From NCBI GenBank assembly GCA_900468535.1, contig UBTY01000026.1, forward strand, positions 62,001-126,000: a stretch of 64,000 bases of DNA, read 5' to 3'. The stretch is from Hyphomicrobiales bacterium. GTDB taxonomy: Bacteria > Pseudomonadota > Alphaproteobacteria > Rhizobiales > Rhizobiaceae. Below are positions 9,644-18,334 of the stretch, piece by piece. The number at the start of each line of letters is the position of its first letter. Within the stretch, counting starts at the first letter, position 1. The notes under the pieces were generated by a model, which was not told the origin of the DNA, did not search any database, and was given only the letters and a program-made list of their open reading frames with translations. A program made the position numbers and the translations under genes.

Positions 9644-9675
9644 ATTATATCAGTTTCACGACGGAACTGTGACAG
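9644..9675 (-). promoter_or_regulatory. Candidate PHO box and -10 element for ppk-ppx
   Basis: Read on the minus strand, 9675-9658 gives CTGTCAC-AGTT-CCGTCGT: the first half fits the PhoB repeat CTGTCAY fully, the second matches 5 of 7 positions, and the 4-base spacing is right. A perfect TATAAT follows at 9649-9644. The predicted transcript would start about 27 bases before the ppk ATG. PhoB control is inferred. Confidence 0.6.
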
Positions 9676-10389
9676 TCAATCAGCCGCGCCGGAATTGCCC
9701 AATTCATTCAACACTTCGGCGGCAAGAGAGCGACTGATTTTCGTGCCCCGAGAGAGCGCCAGCCGGTCCAGTCTTTCCACGATCGTCTGCGCGGCATTCA
9801 GCGAGCGCTCCATCCGGTTGACAATATAAAGCACAAGTTTGTCGTCTATATTAAGCTGACGGTCGGCGAAGAGTTTCACGATCACCTGACAGAGGAGTTC
9901 TTCATCAGGCTCGCCGATTTCGACCACGGTCGCGGCCTTCAGCCGGGAACGCAGGTCCGGCAGTTCGACAGGCCATGACATCGGCCAGAGGCGGCTCGTC
10001 ATCAGAAGGCTGTGTCCATTTTCGCGGACGCTGTTGATGACGTGGAAAAGCTCGTTGTCATCGAAGCCGACCCGGTCGACGTCCTCGAACAGCACCGGCC
10101 CGTTGGCGGCGCTGACGGCGGCGTGCGCTCCCTTGGTCGGGTGGATATCGACGGCGCCGCTATGCTGCTTCCAGATATTGGCAAGATGCGATTTGCCCGA
10201 GCCCACAGGCCCGGCGAGGATAACGACAGGCGACGGCCATTGCGGCCAGGCATCGACGATCGCGACAGCTGCAGCCAGGCGCTCGGAGATCAAGAGATCG
10301 TCGCGACCGCTTGCGGCGTCGTGCGAAAAGGCCAACGGGATCTGTTCCACGGCGACGCGCCTGGAACCAGCGTTCTTCACTTCATTCAT
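9676..10389 (-). CDS. hdaA: DnaA-related AAA+ protein HdaA (regulatory inactivation of DnaA)
   Basis: A 237-residue DnaA-like AAA+ domain without the DnaA DNA-binding domain. A beta-clamp-binding hexapeptide QIPLAF lies at residues 16-21, the Walker A GPVGSGKSH at about 60, Walker B VLFEDVDR at about 99 and a sensor/arginine segment LRSRLKAA at about 145. Together with the loaded sliding clamp such proteins stimulate DnaA-ATP hydrolysis and limit re-initiation of replication. Its ATG overlaps the stop of the upstream AI-2E permease gene as ATGA, so the two are translationally coupled. Confidence 0.9.
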   Translation of the reverse strand: MNEVKNAGSRRVAVEQIPLAFSHDAASGRDDLLISERLAAAVAIVDAWPQWPSPVVILAGPVGSGKSHLANIWKQHSGAVDIHPTKGAHAAVSAANGPVLFEDVDRVGFDDNELFHVINSVRENGHSLLMTSRLWPMSWPVELPDLRSRLKAATVVEIGEPDEELLCQVIVKLFADRQLNIDDKLVLYIVNRMERSLNAAQTIVERLDRLALSRGTKISRSLAAEVLNELGNSGAAD

Positions 10390-11507
10390 TTAGGGTCAGC
10401 TTTTGTCCTGCGAACCTGGCCAGTTTTCGACCCGCCCGCATAAAGATCGCTCTCAAGGTAGCGTGAAAGAGCAAAGCGAACAAGCACACCGACGGCTGCG
10501 GCAGCGGGAACGGCGACCAGGAGGCCGACAAAACCGAACAGCGCGCCGAATGCGAAGAGTGCAAACATCAGCCAGACGGGATGAAGACCAACACTATGGC
10601 CGACAAGCTTCGGCTGCAGGATGTTGCCTTCCATGAACTGCCCGCTGAAGAAGACGGCAAGCACGGCCCCGACCCAGATATAGTCAGGCCAGAACTGTAC
10701 GATGGCGACGCCGACGGCGAGCACCAGCCCGACCATCGAGCCGACGTAAGGGATGAAGCTGATCATGCCCGCAAAGAGGCCGATCAGCAGGCCGAAATTC
10801 AGGCCGACGAGCGACAGGCCGACCGCGTACCAGATGCCCAGGATCAAGCAGAGAGAGCCCTGCCCGCGGATGAAACCCGCGATCGCCTGGTCGATCTCGC
10901 GCGCGATCTGGTGGACGTTGGCCACATAGTCGCGCGGAATGTACTGATCGACCTTCGCGACCATCCGATCCCAGTCGAGCAGCATGTAGAAGGCGACGAC
11001 AGGGGTCACGACCATAAGCGAGATGACGTTGACGACGGCAAGGCCGGAACTCCAGACTTGGCCGAAAAGCCCCGTGAGCAAACCGAAGCCCTGCGAGAGG
11101 ATCTCGGAGAAATTGTTCTTGATCGTTCCGAGCTGGTTGCGGACCCATTCCGGCAGGAGCGAATTCTGCGACTTGGCGATGAACGCCTGCAGCTGATCGA
11201 TATAGCCCGGCAGGCGGCCGGCGAAATCGCTCAGCTGGCTGGCGAGAACCGGTATGAGGATCATCAGCGACAGCACGATCATCACGATGAAGGCAATCAG
11301 GATGACGATCGTGGCCATCAGGCGGCTCAAGCCGAAGCGCTCCAGCCGGTCCGCCACCGGATCGAGGAAATAGGCCAGCGCCATCCCCGCCAGGAACGGC
11401 AGCAGGATCGAGCTGAAGACAAAGAGGAAACCAATGAAGAAGGCGAGCACGATCAACCAGAAGATGACCTGGCGCTTCAGACCCGACCCGCTAACCTGCT
11501 GTGGCAT
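10386..11507 (-). CDS. AI-2E transporter family (PerM-like) membrane protein
   Basis: About 373 residues with 7-8 hydrophobic segments and the family hallmark FIPYVGSMVGLVLAVGVAIVQF plus a PKLVGHSVGLHPVWLMFALFAFGALFGFVGLLVAVPAAA C-terminal half. Members include TqsA/PerM; substrates are mostly unproven, so export of a signal or ion is only a family-level statement. Two adjacent ATGs (11510, 11507) are possible; GGGGA is spaced better for the second. Pairing with hdaA by a 4-base overlap is a recurrent arrangement in alphaproteobacteria but functionally unexplained. Confidence 0.87.
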   Translation of the reverse strand: MPQQVSGSGLKRQVIFWLIVLAFFIGFLFVFSSILLPFLAGMALAYFLDPVADRLERFGLSRLMATIVILIAFIVMIVLSLMILIPVLASQLSDFAGRLPGYIDQLQAFIAKSQNSLLPEWVRNQLGTIKNNFSEILSQGFGLLTGLFGQVWSSGLAVVNVISLMVVTPVVAFYMLLDWDRMVAKVDQYIPRDYVANVHQIAREIDQAIAGFIRGQGSLCLILGIWYAVGLSLVGLNFGLLIGLFAGMISFIPYVGSMVGLVLAVGVAIVQFWPDYIWVGAVLAVFFSGQFMEGNILQPKLVGHSVGLHPVWLMFALFAFGALFGFVGLLVAVPAAAAVGVLVRFALSRYLESDLYAGGSKTGQVRRTKADPK

Positions 11508-11655
11508 CATATTCCCCGCTGATCGACGGTCTCGATTTCCGCATCGTCGCGATGCAGCCTTGGTGCACATAGGATGTGGCTGAGAGAATGGTCAACCCCG
11601 CCGCTAAAAATCCCGAGAGCCTGCTTCAAAAGAGCGGGAAATTGGGGCTTTTTCC

Positions 11656-11671
11656 ATGCAATCCCTTGCAT
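11656..11671. promoter_or_regulatory. PurR-like palindrome upstream of purM
   Basis: ATGCAA (11656-11661) and TTGCAT (11666-11671) form a 16-bp palindrome with a 4-base centre, 80 bases before the purM ATG. It agrees with the E. coli PurR (LacI-family) box at 11 of 16 positions by eye. No regulator gene is nearby. Confidence 0.4.
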
Positions 11672-11751
11672 ATAGGCCCGCGTCATGCAATGGCGACCCG
11701 CATATCGAGGCGGTGACATTTCCCGCCCGCGCACAGCCATCGGAGAGCAGC

Positions 11752-12825
11752 ATGAGCCAGTCTGGAAAAAACGGCCTGACCTATAGCGACGCAGGCGTCG
11801 ACATCGATGCCGGAAACCTTCTGGTGGAGAAGATCAAGCCCGCCGTGCGCTCGACGCGCCGCCCGGGTGCCGACGGCGAGATCGGCGGCTTCGGCGGCCT
11901 GTTCGACCTCAAGGCCGCAGGCTTCACCGATCCGGTTCTCGTCGCCGCCAATGACGGCGTCGGCACCAAGCTCAAGATCGCCATCGATGCCGATTATCAT
12001 GACACCGTCGGTATCGACCTCGTCGCCATGTGCGTCAACGATCTGGTCGTCCAGGGTGCTGAGCCGCTTTTCTTCCTCGATTACTTCGCGACGGGCAAGC
12101 TCGATCCTGACCAGGGTGCGGCGATCGTCGAGGGCATTGCTGCCGGCTGCCGTGACGCGGGCTGTGCGCTGATCGGCGGCGAGACCGCCGAGATGCCAGG
12201 GATGTACTCCTCCGGTGACTACGATCTTGCAGGCTTTGCCGTCGGTGCAGCCGAGCGTGGCCAGTTGCTGCCATCAGGCGACATCGCCGAAGGCGACGTG
12301 ATCCTCGGCCTCGCCTCCTCGGGCGTTCACTCCAACGGCTTCTCGCTCGTGCGCAAGATCGTCGGCATTTCGGGCCTTGCCTGGGATGCCCCGGCGCCGT
12401 TCGCCGAAGGCAAGAGCCTCGGCGAAGCCCTGCTGACTCCGACCCGCATCTATGTAAAGCCGCTCCTGAAGGCGATCCGCGAAACCAAGGCCATCAAGGC
12501 ACTGGCGCACATCACCGGCGGCGGCTTCCCGGAGAATATTCCGCGTGTTCTGCCGAAGCACCTCGCGGCCGAGATCGATCTTGCTGCCGTCAAGGTTCCC
12601 CCGGTCTTCTCGTGGCTTTCGAAGACGGGCGGCGTCGAAGCCAACGAAATGCTGCGCACCTTCAACTGCGGCGTCGGCATGATCGCGGTCGTTTCGGCTG
12701 AGAACGTAGCAACCGTTACTGCGGCTCTTGAAGCTGAAGGCGAGACGGTCGTCACGCTCGGCCGGATGATTGCCCGCGCCGAAGGTGCAGGCGGTACGCT
12801 TTACAAGGGCACGCTCGCCATATGA
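11752..12825 (+). CDS. purM: Phosphoribosylformylglycinamidine cyclo-ligase (AIR synthetase)
   Basis: A 357-residue enzyme of normal PurM length. It starts at the ATG at 11752 preceded by CGGAGAG; an in-frame upstream ATG lacks family similarity. Diagnostic segments are [14 protein letters not shown] at the N terminus, [25 protein letters not shown] (about residue 140) and [15 protein letters not shown]. It closes the imidazole ring of AIR from FGAM with ATP, step five of purine synthesis. Its stop overlaps the purN start as ATGA, so purM-purN is a coupled operon. Confidence 0.97.
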   Translation: MSQSGKNGLTYSDAGVDIDAGNLLVEKIKPAVRSTRRPGADGEIGGFGGLFDLKAAGFTDPVLVAANDGVGTKLKIAIDADYHDTVGIDLVAMCVNDLVVQGAEPLFFLDYFATGKLDPDQGAAIVEGIAAGCRDAGCALIGGETAEMPGMYSSGDYDLAGFAVGAAERGQLLPSGDIAEGDVILGLASSGVHSNGFSLVRKIVGISGLAWDAPAPFAEGKSLGEALLTPTRIYVKPLLKAIRETKAIKALAHITGGGFPENIPRVLPKHLAAEIDLAAVKVPPVFSWLSKTGGVEANEMLRTFNCGVGMIAVVSAENVATVTAALEAEGETVVTLGRMIARAEGAGGTLYKGTLAI

Positions 12826-13496
12826 CATCGCCGCGCAAACGCGTCGTCGTCTTCATCTCCGGCGGCGGTTCCAACATGATGGCGCTGGTCGCAGCCGCTA
12901 GGGCTGGCGACTTTCCGGCTGACATCGTCGGCGTCATCTCCGACAAGGCCGACGCCGGCGGGCTCGCCAAGGCGGCAGCCGAAGGCATCCCCACCTTCGC
13001 TTTCGTCCGCAAGGACTATGCGAGCAAGGAAGCCCACGAGGAGGCAATCTTTGCCGCGCTCGATCAGCTTTCGCCCGACATTCTTTGCCTTGCCGGCTAC
13101 ATGCGACTGCTGAGTGGCACATTCATCCAGCGCTACGAGGGACGGATGATCAACATCCACCCTTCCCTGCTGCCGCTGTTTCCTGGCCTGCACACGCATC
13201 AGCGCGCAATCGACGCCGGGATGCGGATCGCCGGCTGCACCGTGCACTTCGTGACCGAAGGCATGGATGAGGGACCGGTCATCGGCCAGGCTGCCGTTCC
13301 TGTCCTTTCCAGCGACAATGCCGACAGCCTTGCCGCGCGCGTGCTCACGGTCGAGCATCAGCTTTACCCGCAGGCGCTGCGGCTCTTTGCTCAGGGCAAG
13401 GTGAAGATGGAGGGCGGCAAGGCCGTCAGCACCGACGCTGCAGCAGCGCCGGCGGAACGCAGCAGCGTTATCTCGCTGATCGGCGAAGGTGCCTGA
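12822..13496 (+). CDS. purN: Phosphoribosylglycinamide formyltransferase (GART)
   Basis: A 224-residue folate-dependent GAR transformylase. [12 protein letters not shown] forms the phosphate-binding loop at residues 11-22; the catalytic Asn-His pair lies in [22 protein letters not shown] and the Asp in [15 protein letters not shown]. It transfers formyl from 10-formyl-THF to GAR, step three of purine synthesis. Translationally coupled to purM. A weak hairpin (13538-13567) follows. Confidence 0.97.
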   Translation: MTSPRKRVVVFISGGGSNMMALVAAARAGDFPADIVGVISDKADAGGLAKAAAEGIPTFAFVRKDYASKEAHEEAIFAALDQLSPDILCLAGYMRLLSGTFIQRYEGRMINIHPSLLPLFPGLHTHQRAIDAGMRIAGCTVHFVTEGMDEGPVIGQAAVPVLSSDNADSLAARVLTVEHQLYPQALRLFAQGKVKMEGGKAVSTDAAAAPAERSSVISLIGEGA

Positions 13497-13537
13497 AGCA
13501 CCCGCCCTGCTCTCATTCTCTGTTTCTACGCATATCC

Positions 13538-13567
13538 ATGTCCCGAAAGGCTCCCCTCTCGGGACAT
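13538..13567. terminator. Hairpin between convergent purN and phnM
   Basis: ATGTCCCGA (13538-13546) and TCGGGACAT (13559-13567) are perfect 9-bp arms around a 12-nt loop in the 82-base gap between convergent genes. There is no real T-run on either side, so termination efficiency is uncertain. Confidence 0.5.
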
Positions 13568-13578
13568 ATTCCGTGCAC

Positions 13579-14742
13579 TCAGGCGGCAAGCGCCCGAGGC
13601 TGATGCAGCGTGCCGTCGCTGTAGACGAACAGGCCCTTGCGGAAGGTCGCGCGGATGCGATGCACGTCACCGTCTTCGATGACAACCAGATCGGCCTGCT
13701 GACCGATGGCAATTTCCCCGCGATCCAAAAGACCGGCTGAGCGCGCCGCATTGCGGGTCGCCATGGCGACCGCCTGCGGCAGGCTCGTGCGCTCGGCGAT
13801 CTTGAAGATGCCGGGCACGAAGGCTGCAGGATGATAGTCTGCGGCGATGACCGTCAGAAGGCCGGCGGCAGCGGCATCCAATGCGCTGAGATTGCCGGAC
13901 ATCGATTGGCCACGCAGCGCGTTCGGTGCGCCCATCAGCGTCCAGAGACCGCGACGCCGCGCTTCTTCCGCTGCCGGTAGCGTCACCGGAAATTCGCTGA
14001 TCGTAACGCCGAGATCGTGCATCTGCGCGACCTTCTCGGCGCTATCGTCATCGTGGGAGGCAAGCGACAGCTTGTGCTTCAGCGCGAGATCGACGATCTG
14101 CTTCAGCTTGATCTCGATATCAGGATTGTTGCGCATTTCGATACGCTTGGCGACCATCTCGGCGGCCACCTCCTCGGAAATGGCGCGGCGCTCGGCGATG
14201 CTCAGGATGTAGCTCTCGATGTTGTTGTACTGCCCCTGCCCCGGTGTGTGATCGGTCAGCGAGACCATGTCGACATGGCCGGCATCGAGCAGCTTTTCCA
14301 GCGTCGGCGCGGCGCCGAGATTGGTGATCTCGTAGCGCGCATGGACACGATGATCGATGAGCAGGTTGTTCTTCAGGCGGCTGATGCTTTCGATCACGGC
14401 CGATGTTGTCTCAAGCGAGCGGACGTGGCCGTAGACGCTTTCCGTTGCGAAGGAGACGGCCGCGAATGCGGTCGTGACGCCTGCGGCTGCGAGCTTCTTG
14501 TCCAGTTCGTGGATGCTGAAATCGATTGGCATCGGTGCATTCGGGCGCGGCGCGATTTCGCGCTCCACCATGTCGCCGTGGAGATCCACGAAGCCCGGCA
14601 TCAGCAGGCGCCCACCGCCGTCGATCGCAGCGTTGGCGACCGGTTCGGGACGGATTTCGGCGATGACACCGTCCTCGATGCGGACCGAGCCGTGGCTCAC
14701 GATCTCATCTGGAAGGACAAGAGTAAAATTGCTGAGCCACAT
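13579..14742 (-). CDS. phnM: Alpha-D-ribose 1-methylphosphonate 5-triphosphate diphosphatase (PhnM-like)
   Basis: A 387-residue amidohydrolase started at the ATG at 14742 (GGAG nine bases before it). MPGFVDLHGDMVEREIAPRP carries the HxD metal motif, MVSLTDHTPGQGQYNN a metal His, and LASHDDDSAEKVAQMHDLGV another; these are PhnM signatures. PhnM removes pyrophosphate from the carbon-phosphorus lyase intermediate. No other phn gene is present in the window, so it may work with a remote cluster or on another ribosyl triphosphate. Family call is strong; pathway role here is inferred. Confidence 0.87.
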   Translation of the reverse strand: MWLSNFTLVLPDEIVSHGSVRIEDGVIAEIRPEPVANAAIDGGGRLLMPGFVDLHGDMVEREIAPRPNAPMPIDFSIHELDKKLAAAGVTTAFAAVSFATESVYGHVRSLETTSAVIESISRLKNNLLIDHRVHARYEITNLGAAPTLEKLLDAGHVDMVSLTDHTPGQGQYNNIESYILSIAERRAISEEVAAEMVAKRIEMRNNPDIEIKLKQIVDLALKHKLSLASHDDDSAEKVAQMHDLGVTISEFPVTLPAAEEARRRGLWTLMGAPNALRGQSMSGNLSALDAAAAGLLTVIAADYHPAAFVPGIFKIAERTSLPQAVAMATRNAARSAGLLDRGEIAIGQQADLVVIEDGDVHRIRATFRKGLFVYSDGTLHQPRALAA

Positions 14743-14822
14743 CGGTTTTTCTCCAGGCAGGGATTTATGACAAGGCGGAGCGCATAGCGCTGATTCATGA
14801 CATCGGTGTGAACCCACTACGG

Positions 14823-14844
14823 GTTGGTCATGCAGTTGACCAAC
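14823..14844. promoter_or_regulatory. Palindromic operator of the toxin-antitoxin operon
   Basis: GTTGGTCA (14823-14830) and TGACCAAC (14837-14844) are perfect inverted arms with a 6-base spacer, 42 bases before the antitoxin ATG. The right arm overlaps a TTGACC -35-like hexamer (14836-14841) with TAGCTT 17 bases further on. Toxin-antitoxin complexes of this class normally autorepress at such sites. Confidence 0.6.
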
Positions 14845-14885
14845 TTTTACAGGGAGGCTAGCTTTGACATGACAAGGAGCCGGAA

Positions 14886-15125
14886 ATGACGATCAAGGTT
14901 AAGGTGGCTGAAGCAAAGACGCGCCTGTCCGAGCTTCTGACGCAGGTCGAAGCGGGACAGGAGATCGAAATCTCGCGCGGCAGCGTCCCTGTTGCACGGC
15001 TGACCAGAATCGACGATCGCGAAAAACGGGCGCAGGCCATCCGCCTGCTCCGGATCGAGCGAGCGGAGCGCACGAAGACCACCGCCGATGAGATACAGCA
15101 ATGGCGGCTTGAAGGACGTCGCTGA
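14886..15125 (+). CDS. Type II antitoxin, Phd/YefM family
   Basis: A 79-residue protein. The N-terminal 45 residues (VKVAEAKTRLSELLTQVEAGQEIEISRGSVPVARLTRI) are the Phd/YefM DNA-binding fold; the charged C-terminal tail should wrap the toxin. An AAGGAG Shine-Dalgarno precedes the ATG. The stop shares a base with the toxin start (TGATG), the usual coupling in vapBC operons. A palindrome upstream is the expected autoregulatory site. Confidence 0.88.
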   Translation: MTIKVKVAEAKTRLSELLTQVEAGQEIEISRGSVPVARLTRIDDREKRAQAIRLLRIERAERTKTTADEIQQWRLEGRR

Positions 15126-15517
15126 TGCCTTTTGTCGTTGACGCATCGATAGCCGCGGCCTGGCTGCTGCCCGACGAGGAAAATACCGAGGCAGAAGCTG
15201 CGTTATCCCGTCTGGAGATCGAGGATGCGTTCGTGCCGGATCTCTTCTGGCATGAAATGCGCAACATCCTGCTGGTCGCTGAGCGCAGGCGGCGCATCAC
15301 AACCGAGGACATTCTTGGTTGCCTTGTGCGCCTCGAAAGTCTCCCGCTGAGAACAATGTTCGACGACGACCACCAGACGATCATCCGCCTCGCGCGAAAG
15401 CATCATTTGTCGGGCTATGACGCGGCCTATCTCGCTCTTGCCCTGGCTCAGGCCGTGCCGCTTGCGACAATGGACGCGAAGCTGAGAACCGCAGCGGTCG
15501 CAGAACACTTGCAATAG
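15125..15517 (+). CDS. vapC: PIN-domain ribonuclease toxin, VapC family
   Basis: A 130-residue PIN domain with the full acidic set: D6 (VVDASIAAAWLL), E44 (FWHEMRN), D99 (LSGYDAAYLALA) and D117 (ATMDAKL), so it is probably active. VapC toxins are Mg-dependent RNases that usually cut tRNA or rRNA; the target here is unknown. Paired with the preceding antitoxin by a 1-base overlap. Confidence 0.9.
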   Translation: MPFVVDASIAAAWLLPDEENTEAEAALSRLEIEDAFVPDLFWHEMRNILLVAERRRRITTEDILGCLVRLESLPLRTMFDDDHQTIIRLARKHHLSGYDAAYLALALAQAVPLATMDAKLRTAAVAEHLQ

Positions 15518-15522
15518 ATGCC

Positions 15523-16116
15523 CTAGCGCAGGGCGCCACGATTCACGGCCGCCCATTGCAGCAGCGTGATCGTCTTCAGATCGATGATCTCGCCGTGCTC
15601 GATCATCGCCACCGCCTTGTCGAGCGGTACTTCCAGAACCTCGATATCCTCGTGCTCGTGGGCAAGGCCGCCGCCGTCGGAGACGCGGTCAGCGGTGTCG
15701 ATCGAGGCGGCAAAGAAATGCAGCAACTCCATGCTCGAGCCCGGCGAACTGTAGGCCTTGAAGAGAAAGCGGACGTCGCGGACGCGGAAACCGGTTTCCT
15801 CCTCGGCCTCGCGGCGGATCGCCGCTTCCGGGGCATCGCCATCCAATAGCCCCGCCGGGGCTTCGATGATCCAGGCCGGCTCGCCGTGAAGGAAGACGGG
15901 GAGCCGGAATTGTCGGACGAGGACAACGGTGTCTCGCTTGGGATCGTAGAGCAGGATCGTCGCGGCCGGCGTGCGATGGTAGACCTCGCGCTGCAGTCGG
16001 TGTGTCTCGCCTTCGGAGTCCGTATAGTCGATCTGGAAGAAGCTCAGGCGCGTCCAGCCGTTCGAGAGCGTCTTTTCGTCGACGATCTCGGCTTTTGCCT
16101 TGTCAAATTTCGTCAT
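15523..16116 (-). CDS. nudK: NUDIX hydrolase, NudK/GDP-mannose pyrophosphatase-like
   Basis: A 197-residue NUDIX enzyme. The Nudix box runs GLLDGDAPEAAIRREAEEETGF at about residues 90-111 with all catalytic Glu residues; upstream REVYHRTPAATILLYDPKRDTVVLVRQFRLP resembles NudK and ADP-ribose pyrophosphatases. It hydrolyses a nucleotide sugar to NMP plus sugar phosphate; the exact sugar is not certain. Its ATG overlaps the stop of the molybdopterin oxidoreductase gene (ATGA), so the two are cotranscribed. It ends 5 bases from the convergent vapC stop. Confidence 0.85.
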   Translation of the reverse strand: MTKFDKAKAEIVDEKTLSNGWTRLSFFQIDYTDSEGETHRLQREVYHRTPAATILLYDPKRDTVVLVRQFRLPVFLHGEPAWIIEAPAGLLDGDAPEAAIRREAEEETGFRVRDVRFLFKAYSSPGSSMELLHFFAASIDTADRVSDGGGLAHEHEDIEVLEVPLDKAVAMIEHGEIIDLKTITLLQWAAVNRGALR

Positions 16117-18251
16117 GCGACATCCTTGCGCAGCCAGACCTTGTTGTCGTGAACCGCCGCGCCGCCATAGGGCGCGACCGGATCGGCACCGGTCAGCACG
16201 TTGATCCCCTCGCCGTCGACATGCGCCTTGTTCGGCCAGAGGCCTTCGGCGATCAATACGCCCGGCTTCACCTCCTCGGTGACACGCACATGGATCCGAA
16301 GGTCGCCACGGTCGTTTCCGATCCGCACGAGGTCGCCATGGTCGATACCACCGGCAACGGCGTCGGCCGGGTTCATCATCAGTTCCGGCCGCCCTTCCTT
16401 CTGGCGCGAGGTCTTCGTTTCGGCGAAGCTCGAATTCAGGAAGTTGCGTGCCGGCGACGTTGCGAGGCGGAACGGATGCTCGGCATCGGCAAGCTCGATG
16501 ACATCAATCTGATCCGGAAACGCCGGAAGCTGCTCGTGTGGTCCGAGAGCGCCGACAGCGGCCGGCGGCTTGTTCGGCGCGGCGCCTTCGACCCAGTCCG
16601 GGCGGAAATGGAACTTGCCGTCAGGATGCGCGAATCCCTTGAGGAAATGCGCGTCCTCGAAATCCGGCTGGCGGTCGAACCATTTGTGTTCGAGGAAATG
16701 GTCGTATCCGGGCAGGTTGCTATCCTGAAGGACACGGTCGATCATTTCGCGCGCCGTGAAGCCGAAGCCCGGACGATCGGCGATACCGAGGCGCTTGGCC
16801 AGCTCCTCGATCACGAACAGGTTCGTCCGCACCGTTTCCGGCGGCTCGACAAGCTTGGGGCCGAGCAGGATGTGGTTCTGGCCTCCGGCGCGATAGATGT
16901 CGTCATGCTCGACGAACATCGTTGCCGGGATGACGATATCGGCCATCTCGGCGGTATCCGTCATGAACTGCTCGTGCACCGCGACAAACAGGTCGTCGCG
17001 GGCAAAGCCGCGCTTTACCAGCCGCTGTTCGGGGGCGATGTTTACCGGATTGGTGTTCTGGATCAGCATGGCCGTCACGGGGCCACGATGGCGAAGCGCC
17101 ACGGCATCGCCCGTCAAGGCGCGGCCGATCTGCGACTGGTCGATCATGCGGATATCCGCATCCTTCATCGCCTTGCCGGTCAGTTCCGCATTGTTCATGC
17201 GGAAGATATCGCTGTTCGAGTGGAAGGCACCGCCGCCTTCGTACTGCCAGGAGCCGAGCACCGTCGCGATCGAAGCTGCCGCATGCATGGCGACCGCGCC
17301 GTTGCGCTGGCGGGTGAAGCCGTAGCCGAGGCGGAAGTAGCTCTTCTTCGTCGTGCCGACGAGGCGTGCGAAGGCCTCGATCTCGCCGACGGAGAGGCCG
17401 GTGATGGTGGCCGCCCATTCGGGCGTCTTCGTCTTCAGGTGCGCTTCAAGACCGGCGGGGTCGTCGGCGTATTTTGCCATGTATTCGCGATCGGCATAAC
17501 CGTCGCGGAAGGCGATGTGCATGACCGCGCAGGCGAGCGCCGCGTCCGTGCCCGGCTTGACGATCAGCGCCATGTCTGCCTGTTTCATCGTCGGGTTGTC
17601 GTAGATGTCGACGACGACGATTTTGGCGCCGCGCTCCTTGCGGGACTTGATGGCGTGGGTCATCACGTTGACCTGCGTCGACACTGCATTCGTGCCCCAG
17701 ATCACCACGCAATCGGTGCGGCCCATCTCGTGCGGGTCGGGCCCGCGCAGCGTGCCGGTTGCCATGGTGAAGCCGGTCCAGGCCGGATTGGTGCAGATCG
17801 ACGAGAAGAAGCCGGAATAGCGCTTGGCGTGGCGCAGGCGCTCGATCGAGTCGCGCTGAACCCAGCCCATCGTTCCGGCGTAGAAATAGGGCCAGATCGC
17901 TTCGCTACCGTCCCTGGCTTCCGCCTTGACGAAGGCTTCGGCGATTTCATCGAGCGCATCGTCCCAGGAAATCTGCTGCCACTGCCCTGCCCCCTTGGCG
18001 CCGGCCCGACGCAGCGGATGCATCAGCCGGTCCGGATGGTAGAGCCGCTCGGCGTAGCGCGCGACCTTCGCGCAGATGACGCCCGAGGTGTAGCTGTGAT
18101 CGTTTGCGCCACGCACACGGCCGATGCGACCGTCGTCGCCGATCTCCACCTCCAGCGCGCAGGTGGAGGGACAGTCGTGCGGACAGGCGGTATGACCGAG
18201 CCTGACATTCGACTTGGCGGATTTGGCGTGAATGGGGGTCGCAATGTTCAT
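16113..18251 (-). CDS. Molybdopterin-dependent oxidoreductase with N-terminal 4Fe-4S site
   Basis: A 712-residue catalytic subunit of the DMSO reductase superfamily, started at the ATG at 18251 (an upstream TTG start is less likely). CPHDCPSTCALEV plus GVICAK supply four cysteines for a [4Fe-4S] cluster near residues 23-60; VVIWGTNAVSTQVNVM and the C-terminal GDLVRIGNDRGDLRIHVRV domain bind the bis-MGD cofactor. There is no twin-arginine signal, so it should be cytoplasmic. No electron-transfer or membrane subunit is adjacent; the partner gene is nudK-like. Substrate is unknown. Confidence 0.88.
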   Translation of the reverse strand: MNIATPIHAKSAKSNVRLGHTACPHDCPSTCALEVEIGDDGRIGRVRGANDHSYTSGVICAKVARYAERLYHPDRLMHPLRRAGAKGAGQWQQISWDDALDEIAEAFVKAEARDGSEAIWPYFYAGTMGWVQRDSIERLRHAKRYSGFFSSICTNPAWTGFTMATGTLRGPDPHEMGRTDCVVIWGTNAVSTQVNVMTHAIKSRKERGAKIVVVDIYDNPTMKQADMALIVKPGTDAALACAVMHIAFRDGYADREYMAKYADDPAGLEAHLKTKTPEWAATITGLSVGEIEAFARLVGTTKKSYFRLGYGFTRQRNGAVAMHAAASIATVLGSWQYEGGGAFHSNSDIFRMNNAELTGKAMKDADIRMIDQSQIGRALTGDAVALRHRGPVTAMLIQNTNPVNIAPEQRLVKRGFARDDLFVAVHEQFMTDTAEMADIVIPATMFVEHDDIYRAGGQNHILLGPKLVEPPETVRTNLFVIEELAKRLGIADRPGFGFTAREMIDRVLQDSNLPGYDHFLEHKWFDRQPDFEDAHFLKGFAHPDGKFHFRPDWVEGAAPNKPPAAVGALGPHEQLPAFPDQIDVIELADAEHPFRLATSPARNFLNSSFAETKTSRQKEGRPELMMNPADAVAGGIDHGDLVRIGNDRGDLRIHVRVTEEVKPGVLIAEGLWPNKAHVDGEGINVLTGADPVAPYGGAAVHDNKVWLRKDVA

Positions 18252-18334
18252 GGCTTTTCTATATTCGAACCGGAAACCAGCCAAAAGTCACAAATGACGT
18301 CGATCAGCCGAATTCATCACGGGCATCAGCGAAA

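Noticed and set aside
14743..14822. A possible PHO box before phnM (CTTGTCATAAAT on the minus strand)
   Set aside because: Only one half-site is convincing; the second repeat at the right spacing does not match.
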